Shown here in pieces: positions 23,386 through 34,347 of a stretch of DNA of 64,000 nucleotides (its first letter is position 1; each line of letters starts with the position of its first letter). This DNA is from Nymphaea colorata (lineage: Eukaryota; Streptophyta; Magnoliopsida; Nymphaeales; Nymphaeaceae). The notes under the pieces are model-generated. The model searched no databases and was not told the DNA's origin. It was given only the letters and a program-made list of their open reading frames with translations. The stretch spans positions 22,501,002-22,565,001 of the forward strand of contig NC_045148.1 in NCBI RefSeq assembly GCF_008831285.2, in the 5' to 3' direction. The position numbers were made by a program, and so were the translations under genes.

Positions 23386-24299
23386 AACTCATTGATTAAT
23401 TATCATCTATAATCTCTACGACCAATCACCAGGTTTGATTACTCACTTAAAGCAAGACATGAGCCGTGTATATAGGAAAGATTTAGACGTGGATTCTTAA
23501 TTAGAACCGTGTCTCGGTTGGGGACCCAGTTAACATTAAATTTCTACTTGGGAGGCCCCTCATGCTTCGCTGTGATCGTCAAAATAAAAAATCAAAAGCA
23601 ACATTTTATCATTTATTCTGATGGATTTTTACAAATTTTCTTTCCCAAACAATCAAAAGCTATGTTACTGTCCTAAATTCGTTTCCTGATGACCTCCTTT
23701 ATCTGTTCTTTGAATACATAAGAAGGGGCTTCACTGTATGAGGCCCTTGAACAAATGAACAAATTGGGGACTCAATGCTCTGGCTTCTAAACTACAACAC
23801 AAATCTGAACATCTACACTTGCTAATCATCGATCTGCATGACCCAAGTAGGGGATGTAGACATGGCTGCTGCCTGTAGTGAAGAATCTGTTGACATATCA
23901 ACACAATAGTGAATCCTTTATCAGCAACGTAAACAGTGAATAGTTGAGCAAGGACTGGATCGGATTAGCTAGAAATATTATTGCCTTGCATTGGCCGGTT
24001 GATTGATTCAAGCCTTTGCAAAGTCAATTTGATCCAGTCCACCTGCTTAAAAAAAATATGTTTTTCATTAGTTTTTTTTATCAATATATGAATCAGCAGG
24101 CATTCATATTCAACACAACAGTGTGAGTGCGACGCTGAAAAAAATCTGCTTTTGAAACGAGTGGATAAAGATGGCATAACTCCAGTCCGGTGATTTAGAT
24201 GATGTAGTTGCAAGTCAAAACAAAATATTAAATTGTCAAACTGCTTGTTTCCACTTCTAAGTCTTGAACAAGATATAAAAACTAATAAAAAAACAATAA
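23386..24299. other. Intergenic, proximal flank of receptor-kinase copy A
   Basis: No gene. TAGTTGAGCAAGGACTGGAT at about 23941-23960 recurs at 47526-47545 ahead of copy C, so the duplicated unit reaches at least this far upstream. Confidence 0.5.
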
Positions 24300-24896
24300 C
24301 AGGTGGATTGAATCAAATTGATTTACTCGTTTTTTCACTTTAGGCATTTTGTCACTCCTTTTTATTGTCAAACTGCTTGTTTCCACTTTCTAAGTCTTGT
24401 TTATTTCTTATATATTTTTTAATGTGGCCTTATTAGTTTCTCATTTGTTTGATTGTTCTCTGACTTTTAAATTTTTTCTAAAAATGTACCATATGTTTCC
24501 ATTATTTTTATCTTTTTTTTAAGCTCATCGTTGAGAAAAACCACTCCATTTAAAAGGCAAAAACGATATTTGTGACTATGGTCGAACCCAGCTTTGGGAA
24601 TCTAAAAGAAAAAAAGAAGAAGTTCAAATTGACAACTTTGATTTGGGACTGAATAGAGTGGAAAAGTGGTCAAGGAAGATAAGATAAGGGTGGCCAAGAA
24701 AAAGCCTCATTGATGTAACCATTAGTCGTGCGGCTGGATTTGGAATTGTGAAGCAATATGTTCCAAAGCAGTAGACCTGAGTCTTCTTCAATTTCTAGAA
24801 AAACACACAACTTTTTGAGAAGTGAATCCATACATAAACTAAAGACCCAGCTTCTTCTTCTGTTCGTGCATGTTTTGCATAGAAAATTGGAGCGGC
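24300..24896 (+). promoter_or_regulatory. Conserved upstream region of LRR-RLK copy A
   Basis: About 600 bp collinear with 33770-34347 (copy B) and 47580-48167 (copy C). An AT-rich dispersed element comes first, then CATTGATGTAA and GTGAAGCAAT, then a TATA-like CATACATAAACT shortly before the ATG. Conservation right up to the start codon shows that the promoter was duplicated together with the gene. Confidence 0.6.
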
Positions 24897-27335
24897 ATGG
24901 CAACCACCGGCTGGTCCCCTCAGCTGCTTGGGTTTCTTTTGTGTTTCTCCTCCTTTGCCTTCATTGTGGTTCTCGGCCAAGGGGAGGTGCCCTCAGCCCC
25001 TGTTTCTCTGAGCAATGTGACTGATCAATTCGCATTTCTGTCTTTCAAATTCCTTGTCACTAAAGACCCTCATAATGTGTTATCAAATTGGAATTCCAAC
25101 ATCTCCTTCTGCGACTGGACTGGAGCTTCATGCAGTTGTGGTTCACAAAGAGTAGTTGCTCTGAACCTCTCTGAAAATGCACTTGAAGGTACTCTCTCAC
25201 CATACATCAGCAATCTCTCCTTCTCACAGGTTCTTGATCTCTCGACCGACAGTTTCCACGGTCAACTTCTCGTTGATTTTAGTCGTCTCCCTCTGTTAGC
25301 GAATCTTATCATAAGTACAAACAATTTTCAAGGGTTGATCCCACAAATGCTGAGCCGTTGTCGTCGCCTCCAAGTACTTTCGACAATAGAAAATGAATTC
25401 TATGGAAGCATTTCGGAGTTCCTAGGCAGTTTGCTGGAACTGAAGCACATAAACCTTTATGGTAACAGGCTCGCCGGCACCATTCCAGTCACTTTTGCCA
25501 ACCTCTCAAAGCTGGAGCACCTTAATATTGGTCAAAATTATATGCATGGGAAGATTCCTTCCGAGTTGGGAAGCATAACCCACTTAACATTCTTTAGTGT
25601 GGAAATGAACAATCTCACCGGTACACTGCCTGACAGCTTGTTTATCCTATGAACTCTTCAGATTTTGAGTTTCACGACCAATCAAGTAACAGGGCATCTC
25701 CCAAAAGATGTTGGCCGCTTCCTGCCCAATCTCCAACAACTCTATGCCGGTACAAACAATTTTGATGGCCCTCTCCCGGCTTCTCTTTCTAATGCTACAA
25801 GACTTCAACTTCTTACTGCAGAAAGCATTAAATTTAGTGGGCTGATACCATTAGAATTAGGTAGTCTTACACAACTCAAGTACCTTTACCTTTGGGAAAA
25901 TATATTGACCAATGCCCATGGCAGTCATGAGCTCTCCATTCTCACATCCTTCACCAAGTGTCGGATGCAACAGAAAGTTAATATATCACAAAACCTTTTG
26001 AACGGCACTCTTCCTGTCTCTTTTGGAAATCTGACAACCACCTTGTGGAGACTTGTGCTTTCCTCCAATCTGATTGAAGGTACCATCCCATTGGCCTTAT
26101 CCAACTTGACCAATTTAATTTGGTTAGATTTGAGATTCAACAAAATAAAAGGACTCGTTCCACCAAATATAGGATCAATGAACAGGTTACAAACACTAGG
26201 TCTTTCTGGCAACGCATTAGAAGGTTCAATTCCAGACTCACTTTACCAGTTGGTTAGCATGTCTATTTTTATATTGACCACAACATGCTAATTGGGTCAA
26301 TTTCAAGCTCCTTAAACAATATCACTAGTTTGCGAAGCCTAGATCTAAGCTCAAACAATTTGTCATCAACACTACCGCCTGGTCTTTGTGAGTTGAAGGA
26401 CTTGTTGGAGCTGTACTTGTAGGACAACTCCTTCACTAGGGTCACCTGCCTTTGAGTCTTGGGAATTTTTCCATGATGATCAACATGGATATCTCTGCAA
26501 ACAAGTTGAATGGAGAGTTTCTTGCATCATTATCAAAGCTCCAAATGCTGAAGTATTTGAATCTCTCTTGGAACACAATTGATGGTCACATTTCTAAACA
26601 ACTTGATCACATGCTAAACCTTGACACTATTGACCTTTCCAATAACAAGCTTTCTGGTAAGATACCAAAATCATTGGAGAAACTTCAACACATCAAAAGT
26701 CTTGGACTTGTCCTTCAATCAATTGGAAGGAGAGATTCCAAGTGGTGGAAAGTTTGCAAACCTTTCTGCCAATTCATTCATAGGGAACTATGCACTATGT
26801 GGAGCTCCCAAATTCCATGTCCCATTGTGCTTAAACAAAACAGAGAGGCAAAGTAAGAGCAATGCGGCTAGAGTCATTGCCGCTTGTGCAATTGGAGGCT
26901 CAGCATTTGTGGTCATTGTTTGCACACTCATTGGTATCTCATTCTATAGAAAGAGGGGAATGTTGAAACAACCGGATGAAATTGAAAGATTACGAGGGAT
27001 TACACTTCGAGTGAGTTCTTACAGAGAGCTATTGCATGCGACGAGCAACTTCAGTAATGCAAATTTTCTTGGGAATGAAAGCTTTGGTTCAGTGTACAAA
27101 GGAATTCTACTAGATGAAACGGCAGTGGCTGTTAAGGTCCTCAATTTGCTATTTGAGGGAATATCTAAAAGTTTTGACATTGAGTGCACTGTCTTGCACC
27201 AAATCAGGCACTGAAACCTCGTTAAAGTCATTACATCTTGCTCTAGTACAGATTTCAAGGCTTTAGTTCTCCAATACATGCCCCTTGGCAGCCTAGAAGT
27301 CTGTCTATATTCAGGTGACCATCGCTTGAACCCCA
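24897..27335 (+). pseudogene. LRR receptor-like kinase (LRR-XII type), copy A, 3'-truncated
   Basis: Signal peptide from the ATG at 24897 (MATTGWSPQLLGFLL...), LRR N-terminal domain (DQFAFLSF, LSNWNSNISFCDW), then many 24-residue LRRs of the NxLxGxIP type, C-terminal cap (NYALCGAPKFHVPLC), transmembrane helix (AACAIGGSAFVVIVCTLIGI), basic stop-transfer FYRKR, juxtamembrane region, and the kinase start with an intact VAVKVL lysine. The glycine loop reads GNESFGSVYKG. Lesions: TGA at 25650-25652, frameshift near 26270, TAG near 26420, frameshifts near 26450 and 26700, TGA near 27212. Kinase homology stops at about 27335, after the hinge region (YMPLGSLEV), where block R sequence begins. The family (FLS2, EFR, Xa21) senses microbial peptides at the plasma membrane. 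This copy cannot encode a receptor. The upstream in-frame ATG at 24870 is not conserved in B or C and was not chosen. Confidence 0.92.
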
Positions 27336-27349
27336 CCGGGGGACCAGCC

Positions 27350-29475
27350 CTAGCGCCATGGTCCTGATATGCAGTGCTAAGTTGTGTTTTTTCTCACTTC
27401 CATGTTTCCGATGATGTTGTTTCGACTGCAGGTCCTCCTAAATGATGGAAATTAGTCAGCCAAAAATCTTTGTATATAGAATTAGATACTCATACAGGGT
27501 TTTCTGGTGAGTGGGAGGCTAAATCCGAATGCCCAAGTGAAAATAGAAGCCTCTCCATTCCTCTAAGGCCTAAATACTGTTTTTTTTTTTTTTTGCTTCA
27601 GGATAATGCTCTCAAGAAATGGATCTGCTGGAGGGTAGGCCTCCCACCTGTTATTAAAAGAAACCTGGTAACGCTGTCACTATATTTCACCTTGCGTATT
27701 GATACATCTCTTTTGCAGTACAAAGGAATGATCCTAGGAGTGGAGTTCATCATAGTCTTCATAAGGATGTGATCAAGTTTTGTTGTAAATCGATTCCCTT
27801 TAAGGCTGACTGGGAATGCGATCGACCCCCTGTGGCTCTGTTTCAGGGTCGGGTTGGATTTTGATTTCATTCCTCATTATTTTGTATACTGTCTTCTGGT
27901 TCTTCCTACACCATTCGTACTGTTTCCATTGTCGAAATGGAAAGACTCAACCTGTACCCAGGCTTCATGTGTTGTGGGGGTCTCTCCTACAGAATATGTT
28001 TGGATTATTCTTTTTCTCCTCTCATGAACTTGTGTTCTTGATCGTTGCCCTTATCTCTCAAACTTGGAAACAACTAGGCCCATTTATAGGAGACAAAAAT
28101 TAAGAACTTTTTCATTGGAATATTTCAATCAGTCTTTGAGATTTGAAAATTTTGGTCAATAAATTGGTTGTGACAATATTTTTCAAAAAAAAAAGAAAAG
28201 AAATTCTGCAAATTTCTGCAAATCCATGGAGAAGTCGAAAATTTGATCTTTTTCCTACATGCTTAAGTTTTCCAAACGTTAGTAAGTAAAAAGTTTAATA
28301 ATTATCTTTTTCCTACACTATTAGCAATAGTTAACAATTTTGGTTTTTTGAAAGTTTAGTAAGTAAAAAGTTTAATAATTATATTTTTCTGTTCTAACTA
28401 TGACTGAATTTCCAAATTGATGGGATTCCTTGAAACTTTTGGTGAGCTATCAATTCATAGTCTTAGATTTAGTGTCTTAGCTCCCTTATCATTTTCGAAA
28501 GTCCCTAACTTGCAGCAGTGATCTTTTTTCCATAGTCAAATAAAATATGATCAGATTGGAGCTTTCAATCGTCAAATTTCATGGTCATGTACATTTCGCA
28601 TCGTCCAGACTTTGCATATGACATCTAACAATAAGAGATGGCACAAATAAATATGACATTCTTAATGACTTCTGCCAAATTTTCGTTCCTTTCTTCGACT
28701 GTATAAATTTACATGCTTTGACCAAGGTTGATCAGTTGATTACTAAGCCAAAAAAGAAGTGAAACAGGATTTATCAAAAAGAACTAGCATTTCTACTGTT
28801 AACAACCTATGCCAGGAGTTCGTCGAAAATTTATAATCTGCTATTTTTAAATACAAAATATGCCTTATATATAGACACACAGACACACGCAAAAACACAC
28901 GTACATACACACATACATATATGATAGAGTTTTCAATTTTGGTTATCTACCCAAGTTTCTTATTAGCTATCTCTATTGTATGACACTTGCAGGCTCGTAG
29001 GGAATAATTTGAGGGGTTTTGTATTTTTTGTTATTTATTGTCTTTCTGGAGTCCTGGTATTGGAGTTGGGAGTAGGGATGTGAATATGTCAGATTCAAAT
29101 AGAATACATCTTGAATTATATCTGTTTTTTTGGATATTCACATATCCATATTCAAATTCTGATTTGAATATAAACAATGGATCTAAAATCCAATATCACA
29201 ATCTGAATTCGAATTTTGAATCAATTCTGGCTGATCTTCAAAATGTAAGAGCACTTGAATATAAGATGTTTACATAAACTTAAATCCAATCCATATCTGA
29301 ATCTGAATCCGAATCCAGTTGGATATATATGTACATCCAAATCCGAATAAAGATCCAGTCAGATGTCGTTTCTTAAACCCCAATCCGGTCCAATTTCTTA
29401 ATTGGATGTTAAATTTTTTTCATATCCGATATTTTTTTAACTGATTTGGTTGGATATCCAATTAAAATCAGATAT
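27350..29475. repeat. Duplicated block R, copy 2
   Basis: Starts right at the breakpoint of kinase copy A and is collinear with 21030-23215 and, for its first ~650 bp, with 46230-46987 (shared: TTAGATACT, GTGAGTGGGAGGCTAAATCC, GATTCCCTTTAAGGCTGACT). It includes a TCTGAATC repeat at 29065-29475. Short frames inside (27470-27772, 27816-28103) are not conserved in the other copies. Confidence 0.8.
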
Positions 29476-29717
29476 AAATTTGGAAGGGATTGGCTCTATA
29501 AGACCTTTCGCCTATGATTGACCATATCCATTCAATGACAAATTCTAAAGTTCTCTTTGTTGGACTTTCACAGGTTATTTTTTCATTTTAATTCTACATG
29601 CTTCCTAACTTCATTTGGTTTAGCACTCAAAATAATCTTATTTGATCATTTTCTTGGAACTACGATGGCTTGAGCAGCCTTTACTCGGCCAAAGATATCA
29701 GAGATGGTGATAGCAGC

Positions 29718-29830
29718 CACTACAAGAAAACCCCTTATCTCTCATGGGGCTTTTTTTCACCACCAACAGAGCTGGGTGAACACATCATAACTTGCCTTTG
29801 CATATGGCAACAATTACAGTATGTAAGTGT
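29718..29830 (+). mobile_element. CACTA-like terminus (weak)
   Basis: CACTACAAGAAAACCCCTT matches the usual CACTA end. It lies within the ~650 bp (29476-30109) that is present in block R copy 2 and absent from copy 1, which would suit an insertion, but no opposite end was found. Confidence 0.35.
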
Positions 29831-30109
29831 TCGATATATCTGTCCCGAATATTAGGCAGATTTATGTAATATTATGTTAGAACATTCCATGTATCTATCC
29901 TAAATATTATGGCAGATACATATAACAATAATGTCCTGTTGTGATTACCAGACGACCCCTAGTTCCTGCTTTGTTCCTAGAGCTTCTAGCATGCATCTTT
30001 GATCATGGATTCATTCGTCTCGATAGTATGTTTAAGATGCTTATGTCAAGACATTTAAATGATATTTTCATTTTTTTTTGGAGCTAGATGTTGGTGGTTG
30101 TTGGCTTTC

Positions 30110-30275
30110 ATCGGCTACTTACCTTCCACAGGTATATATGATTGTGATATTTTTGCACTCTTGTGTGAAATAATTGCTTATTTGTGTGCTTTAACTAATG
30201 GATGCTGGATTTTTGTCGTTCCAGTAACATAGGGATCCAAATACTTGAATCTGTATGTGATGGTCAGCTCAACTC
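30110..30275. repeat. Block R copy 2, last segment
   Basis: Collinear with 23220-23385 (shared CAGGTATATATGATTGTGAT and CTGTATGTGATGGTCAG), resuming after the extra ~650 bp. Confidence 0.75.
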
Positions 30276-30479
30276 CGTAAATGCATCCACATGACAAAGC
30301 TAGGAAGACAAAAAATGTCGTTCCAAATTAAAATATGCAACTGCCTTTCTTTTTAAAAAAAGTTTTGGAAACATTAAACTCTCTAAATTAGTGTTCACCT
30401 TAATTTAACGTGAGCTAGGCTTCAAGCTGCCTGATCTCCTTTTACAAAATTGTAGGAAAAAAGTTACGCATTGAGCATC

Positions 30480-31330
30480 CCAAGACGGATTTTATATGTT
30501 CGTACATATGTTGGCCAAATCTGGATGCTTGGAGAATGATTTTTCTCTAGTTGGACGATGAATTGGCTCCTAGCATCTATCACGTATGTGCCCAATCTTC
30601 TTGCAGTGATTGCATTTGAACTTGCTTCAGGTTCTCTGGCTATTACAACTGTCATTGGATAGTTTGGAATCCCCTTTTCTGTTGCTGATGTAAACGTAGC
30701 ACACCATCATCTCAAGAGTTTCTTCACCACCATTACTTTTGTGCGTGCTACCTCTCTTTTTATGGCCTCGCACACATTGTTAAATGTTGGAAGAGGAGAC
30801 ACCATCAAAATTTGACTTCGGACAGCTTCATAATCATTGGCTAGACCAACAAGAACTTTGAAGATCTTATCTTCTTCAAATTTTCATTTGTAAACATCAG
30901 GCTCAGAGGTAGCTAGTCTGTATTGCAAAAGTTCATCATAGAGACTTTGTATCTGACCAAAATAAAATTGAATTGGCTCATCTCTCAAAATAAGTTTATT
31001 GACTTCCATTTGAATTTCATATACACGAGCCATATTGTTTTGCTTCCCATATGGCTCTTTTAAGGTGTCACAGAGTTCCTTTGTTGTTTCTTGGTAAAGA
31101 AATAGATTTGCAATAGGCTGCTCCATGGGGTTGATGAGCCATGACATAACCTTGTTGTTTTCTGACTCCCACTTACTTAGGATTGTCTTTGTTAGGATAT
31201 TTTATGAAGCCGTTGATGCATCCAAATTTTGATCGCTCACTGAGGAACAAACAAGGAGCCTTTGCATAGCTTAGATAATTTACGCCATTGAGAGGCGTAG
31301 AGGTAATCTTCAATGTGTTGTTCCTGTATT
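30480..31330 (-). pseudogene. Copia (Ty1) retrotransposon gag remnant
   Basis: Minus-strand order: PLNGVNYLSYAKA (N-terminal copia gag), SERSKFGCINGFIKYPNKD, VMSWLINPMEQPIANLFLY, KELCDTLKEPYGKQNN, QMEVNKLILRDEPIQFYFGQ, LYDELLQYR (the UBN2/gag-polypeptide family pattern). Next is an ILMVSPLPTF-like stretch, and then near 30560-30600 a perfect CCHC zinc knuckle, CNHCKKIGHIRDRC. The parts lie in different frames with stops between them, and protease, integrase and reverse transcriptase are absent before 30480. Gag packages the element's RNA. This copy is dead. It sits between LRR-RLK copies A and B and is framed on its 5' side by the LTR at 31418-31751. Confidence 0.85.
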
Positions 31331-31417
31331 GCTTTTGACACTGCTGGAGCTGCCTTGATTAGATTCTGCTATAAAGACTATAGAAAGCAATGACTCACAA
31401 TGCCTGCTTTGATACGA

Positions 31418-31751
31418 TGTTATAAACTTTGTAACCAGCAAAGCATGCTGGATGAAGGGGAGAAATCAAGAGAACGAAAACAGGAATCACGTGGTTCGGC
31501 AACTTGTGCCTACATCTATGGGAAGGGAGAGATTCAGATTCTCACTGAATCGCATCTTGTTTGGTACAGCTCCAATAAATAGAATATAAAGAGAACATAA
31601 AAAGGAAGGTGAGGAACAAGATCTGTGCAGTAACAAAATGGGGAACAAATATTTCAATAAAAGAAAAGATATTCCAAAAAAATTGTGACAATTTGATCTG
31701 AAATGTACTCCCGTTTTGGCGCACTAGACTTCCTTCCGAAAATCTCCAACA
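31418..31751 (-). mobile_element. 5' LTR of the Copia remnant
   Basis: Boundaries TGTTATAAAC...CTCCAACA give the TGTT/AACA inverted ends usual for Copia LTRs. On the minus strand the LTR end is followed by TCGTATCAAAGC (31406-31417), a near match to the initiator-Met primer-binding site. The gag start lies just beyond. A second LTR was not seen. Confidence 0.6.
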
Positions 31752-32021
31752 AAACGAGCTTAAGCTCGACTCCTCGTGTACCCCCAAGGACTAGTCCCCA
31801 CATATTGTAATACAAACAACGTATGCCAGATGTTCCCGATCTTATTTTTTAAGCAATCAAATATTCAAGACTGCCCTAGATGATGGTCCGATCCGTTTGC
31901 AGTAAAAACCAGTTTTTGAATCAAATAGACAATGCTGCCAATTTGGTGAATAACCTAAATGATTTAGCTGCAAATCAGAAAAAAAAAAAATCAATCTTTG
32001 GGCAAAATGAGTGGAAGAATA

Positions 32022-32041
32022 TATATATATATATATATATA
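32022..32041. repeat. (TA)n microsatellite
   Basis: Short TA array after an A-rich tract. Confidence 0.85.
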
Positions 32042-32224
32042 AGAATTATATCTAGCTTATATTTTTTTTATGTAATTTTTAAACTTGCAATGAAGGAAAG
32101 AAATTAGATCAAATGGAGAGTCGGTAAATAAGCTTAAATGAGTAAATCTTGAGCAGCAACTTGGTCTACCAAGTTTGAGCTTGAGCTGATCCTGTAATAG
32201 CTTGACCTGAGGTTGAGCCAACAA

Positions 32225-32495
32225 TATATGAGCGGACTTGTAAGCCAGGGCATCGGCCCGCCCCAATTGCATTAAGAAAAAAAATTAATATAACATAATA
32301 CACAAAAATAATTAATGGTAATAAAATATTAGAAATATATATAAATTAATAAAAAAAATTCGTTATCAGGCCCACTCGGGCCGGCCCTGGTCACGTTTTC
32401 TCGGACCCAAACCCGGGCCCGAATCTGGCCGGGTACCGGGTACCCGACGGTGACCCGGCCTGATGCCTAGGTTTACTGACTTGAGCTGGCCCTGA
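32225..32495. repeat. GC-flanked, AT-cored dispersed element, second copy
   Basis: Same order as 13640-13965: GGCATCGGCCCGCCCC arm, AT-only core with ATATAAATTAATAAAAAA, then GGCCCACTCGGGCCGGCCC and CGGGCCCGAATCTGGCCGGG. Confidence 0.65.
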
Positions 32496-33769
32496 CCAAG
32501 CTGAAACCTTGAGCTCGACGCCACGTGTGCAGCCCGAAAACTAGTCCCCCTAATATTGTAATACAAACAACGTACGCCCAGATATTCAGTACCTTATTTT
32601 TGGAGCAATCAAACATTCAAGACTCCCTCATGGTCTGATCGCTATGTTGTAAGAACCGGTATCTGAATCGACAATGTATGCTGCCAATTTGGTGGACCAG
32701 CCAATTCAATAATGTAAACGATTTAGATGCAAATCAGGAAAAAAAGAAAAATTAATACAAAAAGAATGTAAAATGTTGTGAAGAGTAGAAACCCGACAAA
32801 AAGAGAACATGATATTGGAAATATGTTGTGAAGGTAAGGGTTGCTCTGAAAAAGACATGGTAATCTTCCGTGCCAAGCAGGGTGCTTGATGGAGAAATCA
32901 GAACGATATCACTTTCGCTTCAAGAGAAGTAGACTTGAGTCTCCCAACAATTTAAATTAAACAAAAAAAAAGGTGAGTTTTTCTGGAAGAGAATCTATAA
33001 AAGGACCTTGCTAATTGTCCTGGTGATAACATGACTTGGCACCTTAATTAAACACTAGTAGTATGTAGAATCGATGTACATCAGCCATTTTCTATCCTGG
33101 TTTGAACCAATAGACGTTCAAGGCAGCTACCCATCATAGTCTGATTGAGACGTTGTAAAAATCAGCTACGAGTGGAATGATTCTTTTGTAATAGAAGGGA
33201 GGGCAGCCCTATCTACGAGTGGATGATTCATTGTCGTGGGATAAATTGTATTGGTAATGGCTCTTTAACCTGTTTTTTCATCCACTCATTTCAGAGGTCT
33301 ATAGTTTTCTTGTGTTTTGATTCAGAATTAAATATTCTAGTCATGGAAATAGGCTGTCATTCAATCCTTAATAAAAGGATATGTTCTGTACCAATGAAAT
33401 ATGGATTCCGACTTATTTTTGTTACTAAGTTGGGTTTGCAATAATTTGTAAAACACATGGGTTTGGTAGAAAGAGATAAGTGGAGGTAAATCAGTGTCTT
33501 CGATGTATCAGCCAATCTGGTGATTTTAACGACTTAATTAGTTTTGAATTGGTTCAAAATATTAAAAATCAGATTCTTCTGATAAATAAATAAATGATGT
33601 ATAAAAGCTAATAAAAAGCAATAATTTTTATATTGTACTAAACAAGCAACATAGTTGCACATCATGTTTTTACATTATTGATGAGAGCCACCACTTATAG
33701 GGCAAAAACATGTAAAACCCCCAAAAATAAGTCAGCCGAATAATTCAGCAAAGATAAATGCGACAGAGA
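32496..33769. other. Intergenic, no gene recognised
   Basis: Contains copies of the AAATGATTTAGCTGCAAATC / GATTTAGATGCAAATCAGG dispersed repeat (31940-31990 and 32690-32740). A 73-codon frame at 33223-33444 shows no domain. Confidence 0.4.
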
Positions 33770-34347
33770 AAAATGCTTTTTCCCAATTTTTCCTTGTTTT
33801 TTCCCATTTTTTTCGTTTTTGACATTTTTTCACATTTCTTATTGCGAAACAGCTTGTTTCCATTTTCTAATTTTTTATTTTTGCTTACCTGTTTATTTTT
33901 ATGTTGCCTTATTAGTTTCTCATTTATCTTACTTTCCCCTACTTTTTAGGTTGTTTCAAATTTTTTAAAAATTTACCATATGTAATTCCCTTATTTTTCC
34001 ATGCTCATCATATTATTTGATAGAAAAGGAGAAACCATATCTGTATAAACTATGGTCGAGATTTTGGATACATAGAAAAAAAAAGTTCAATTGACAACTT
34101 TGATATGGGATTGAATAGCGTTGAAAACTTGGAAAGGGAAATAAGATAAGGGCTACTGTCTCATTGATGTAATCATCAGTGGTTCCGCTGGATTTGGAAA
34201 TGTGAAGCAATGTCTTCCAAAGCAGTAGACCTGAGTCTTCTGCAACTCCAAGAAGAAAAGAACACAAAATTCAAGAAGAGAATCTATATATAAATTAAAT
34301 ACCTTGATTCCTGTTCATGGTTTTTCTACATAGAAATTTGGACAGGC
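33770..34347 (+). promoter_or_regulatory. Conserved upstream region of LRR-RLK copy B, with TATA box
   Basis: Collinear with 24300-24896 and 47580-48167. TATATATAAA at 34285-34294, 54 bp before the ATG, is the best TATA box of the three copies (A: ACATAAAC, C: TACATAAA at the same place). Confidence 0.65.

Noticed and set aside
25925-26212. Antisense frames across the LRR regions (also 35190-35661, 48953-49423, 49645-50025)
   Set aside because: Shadows of the LRR repeats in the opposite strand. They recur in all copies because the sense sequence does.
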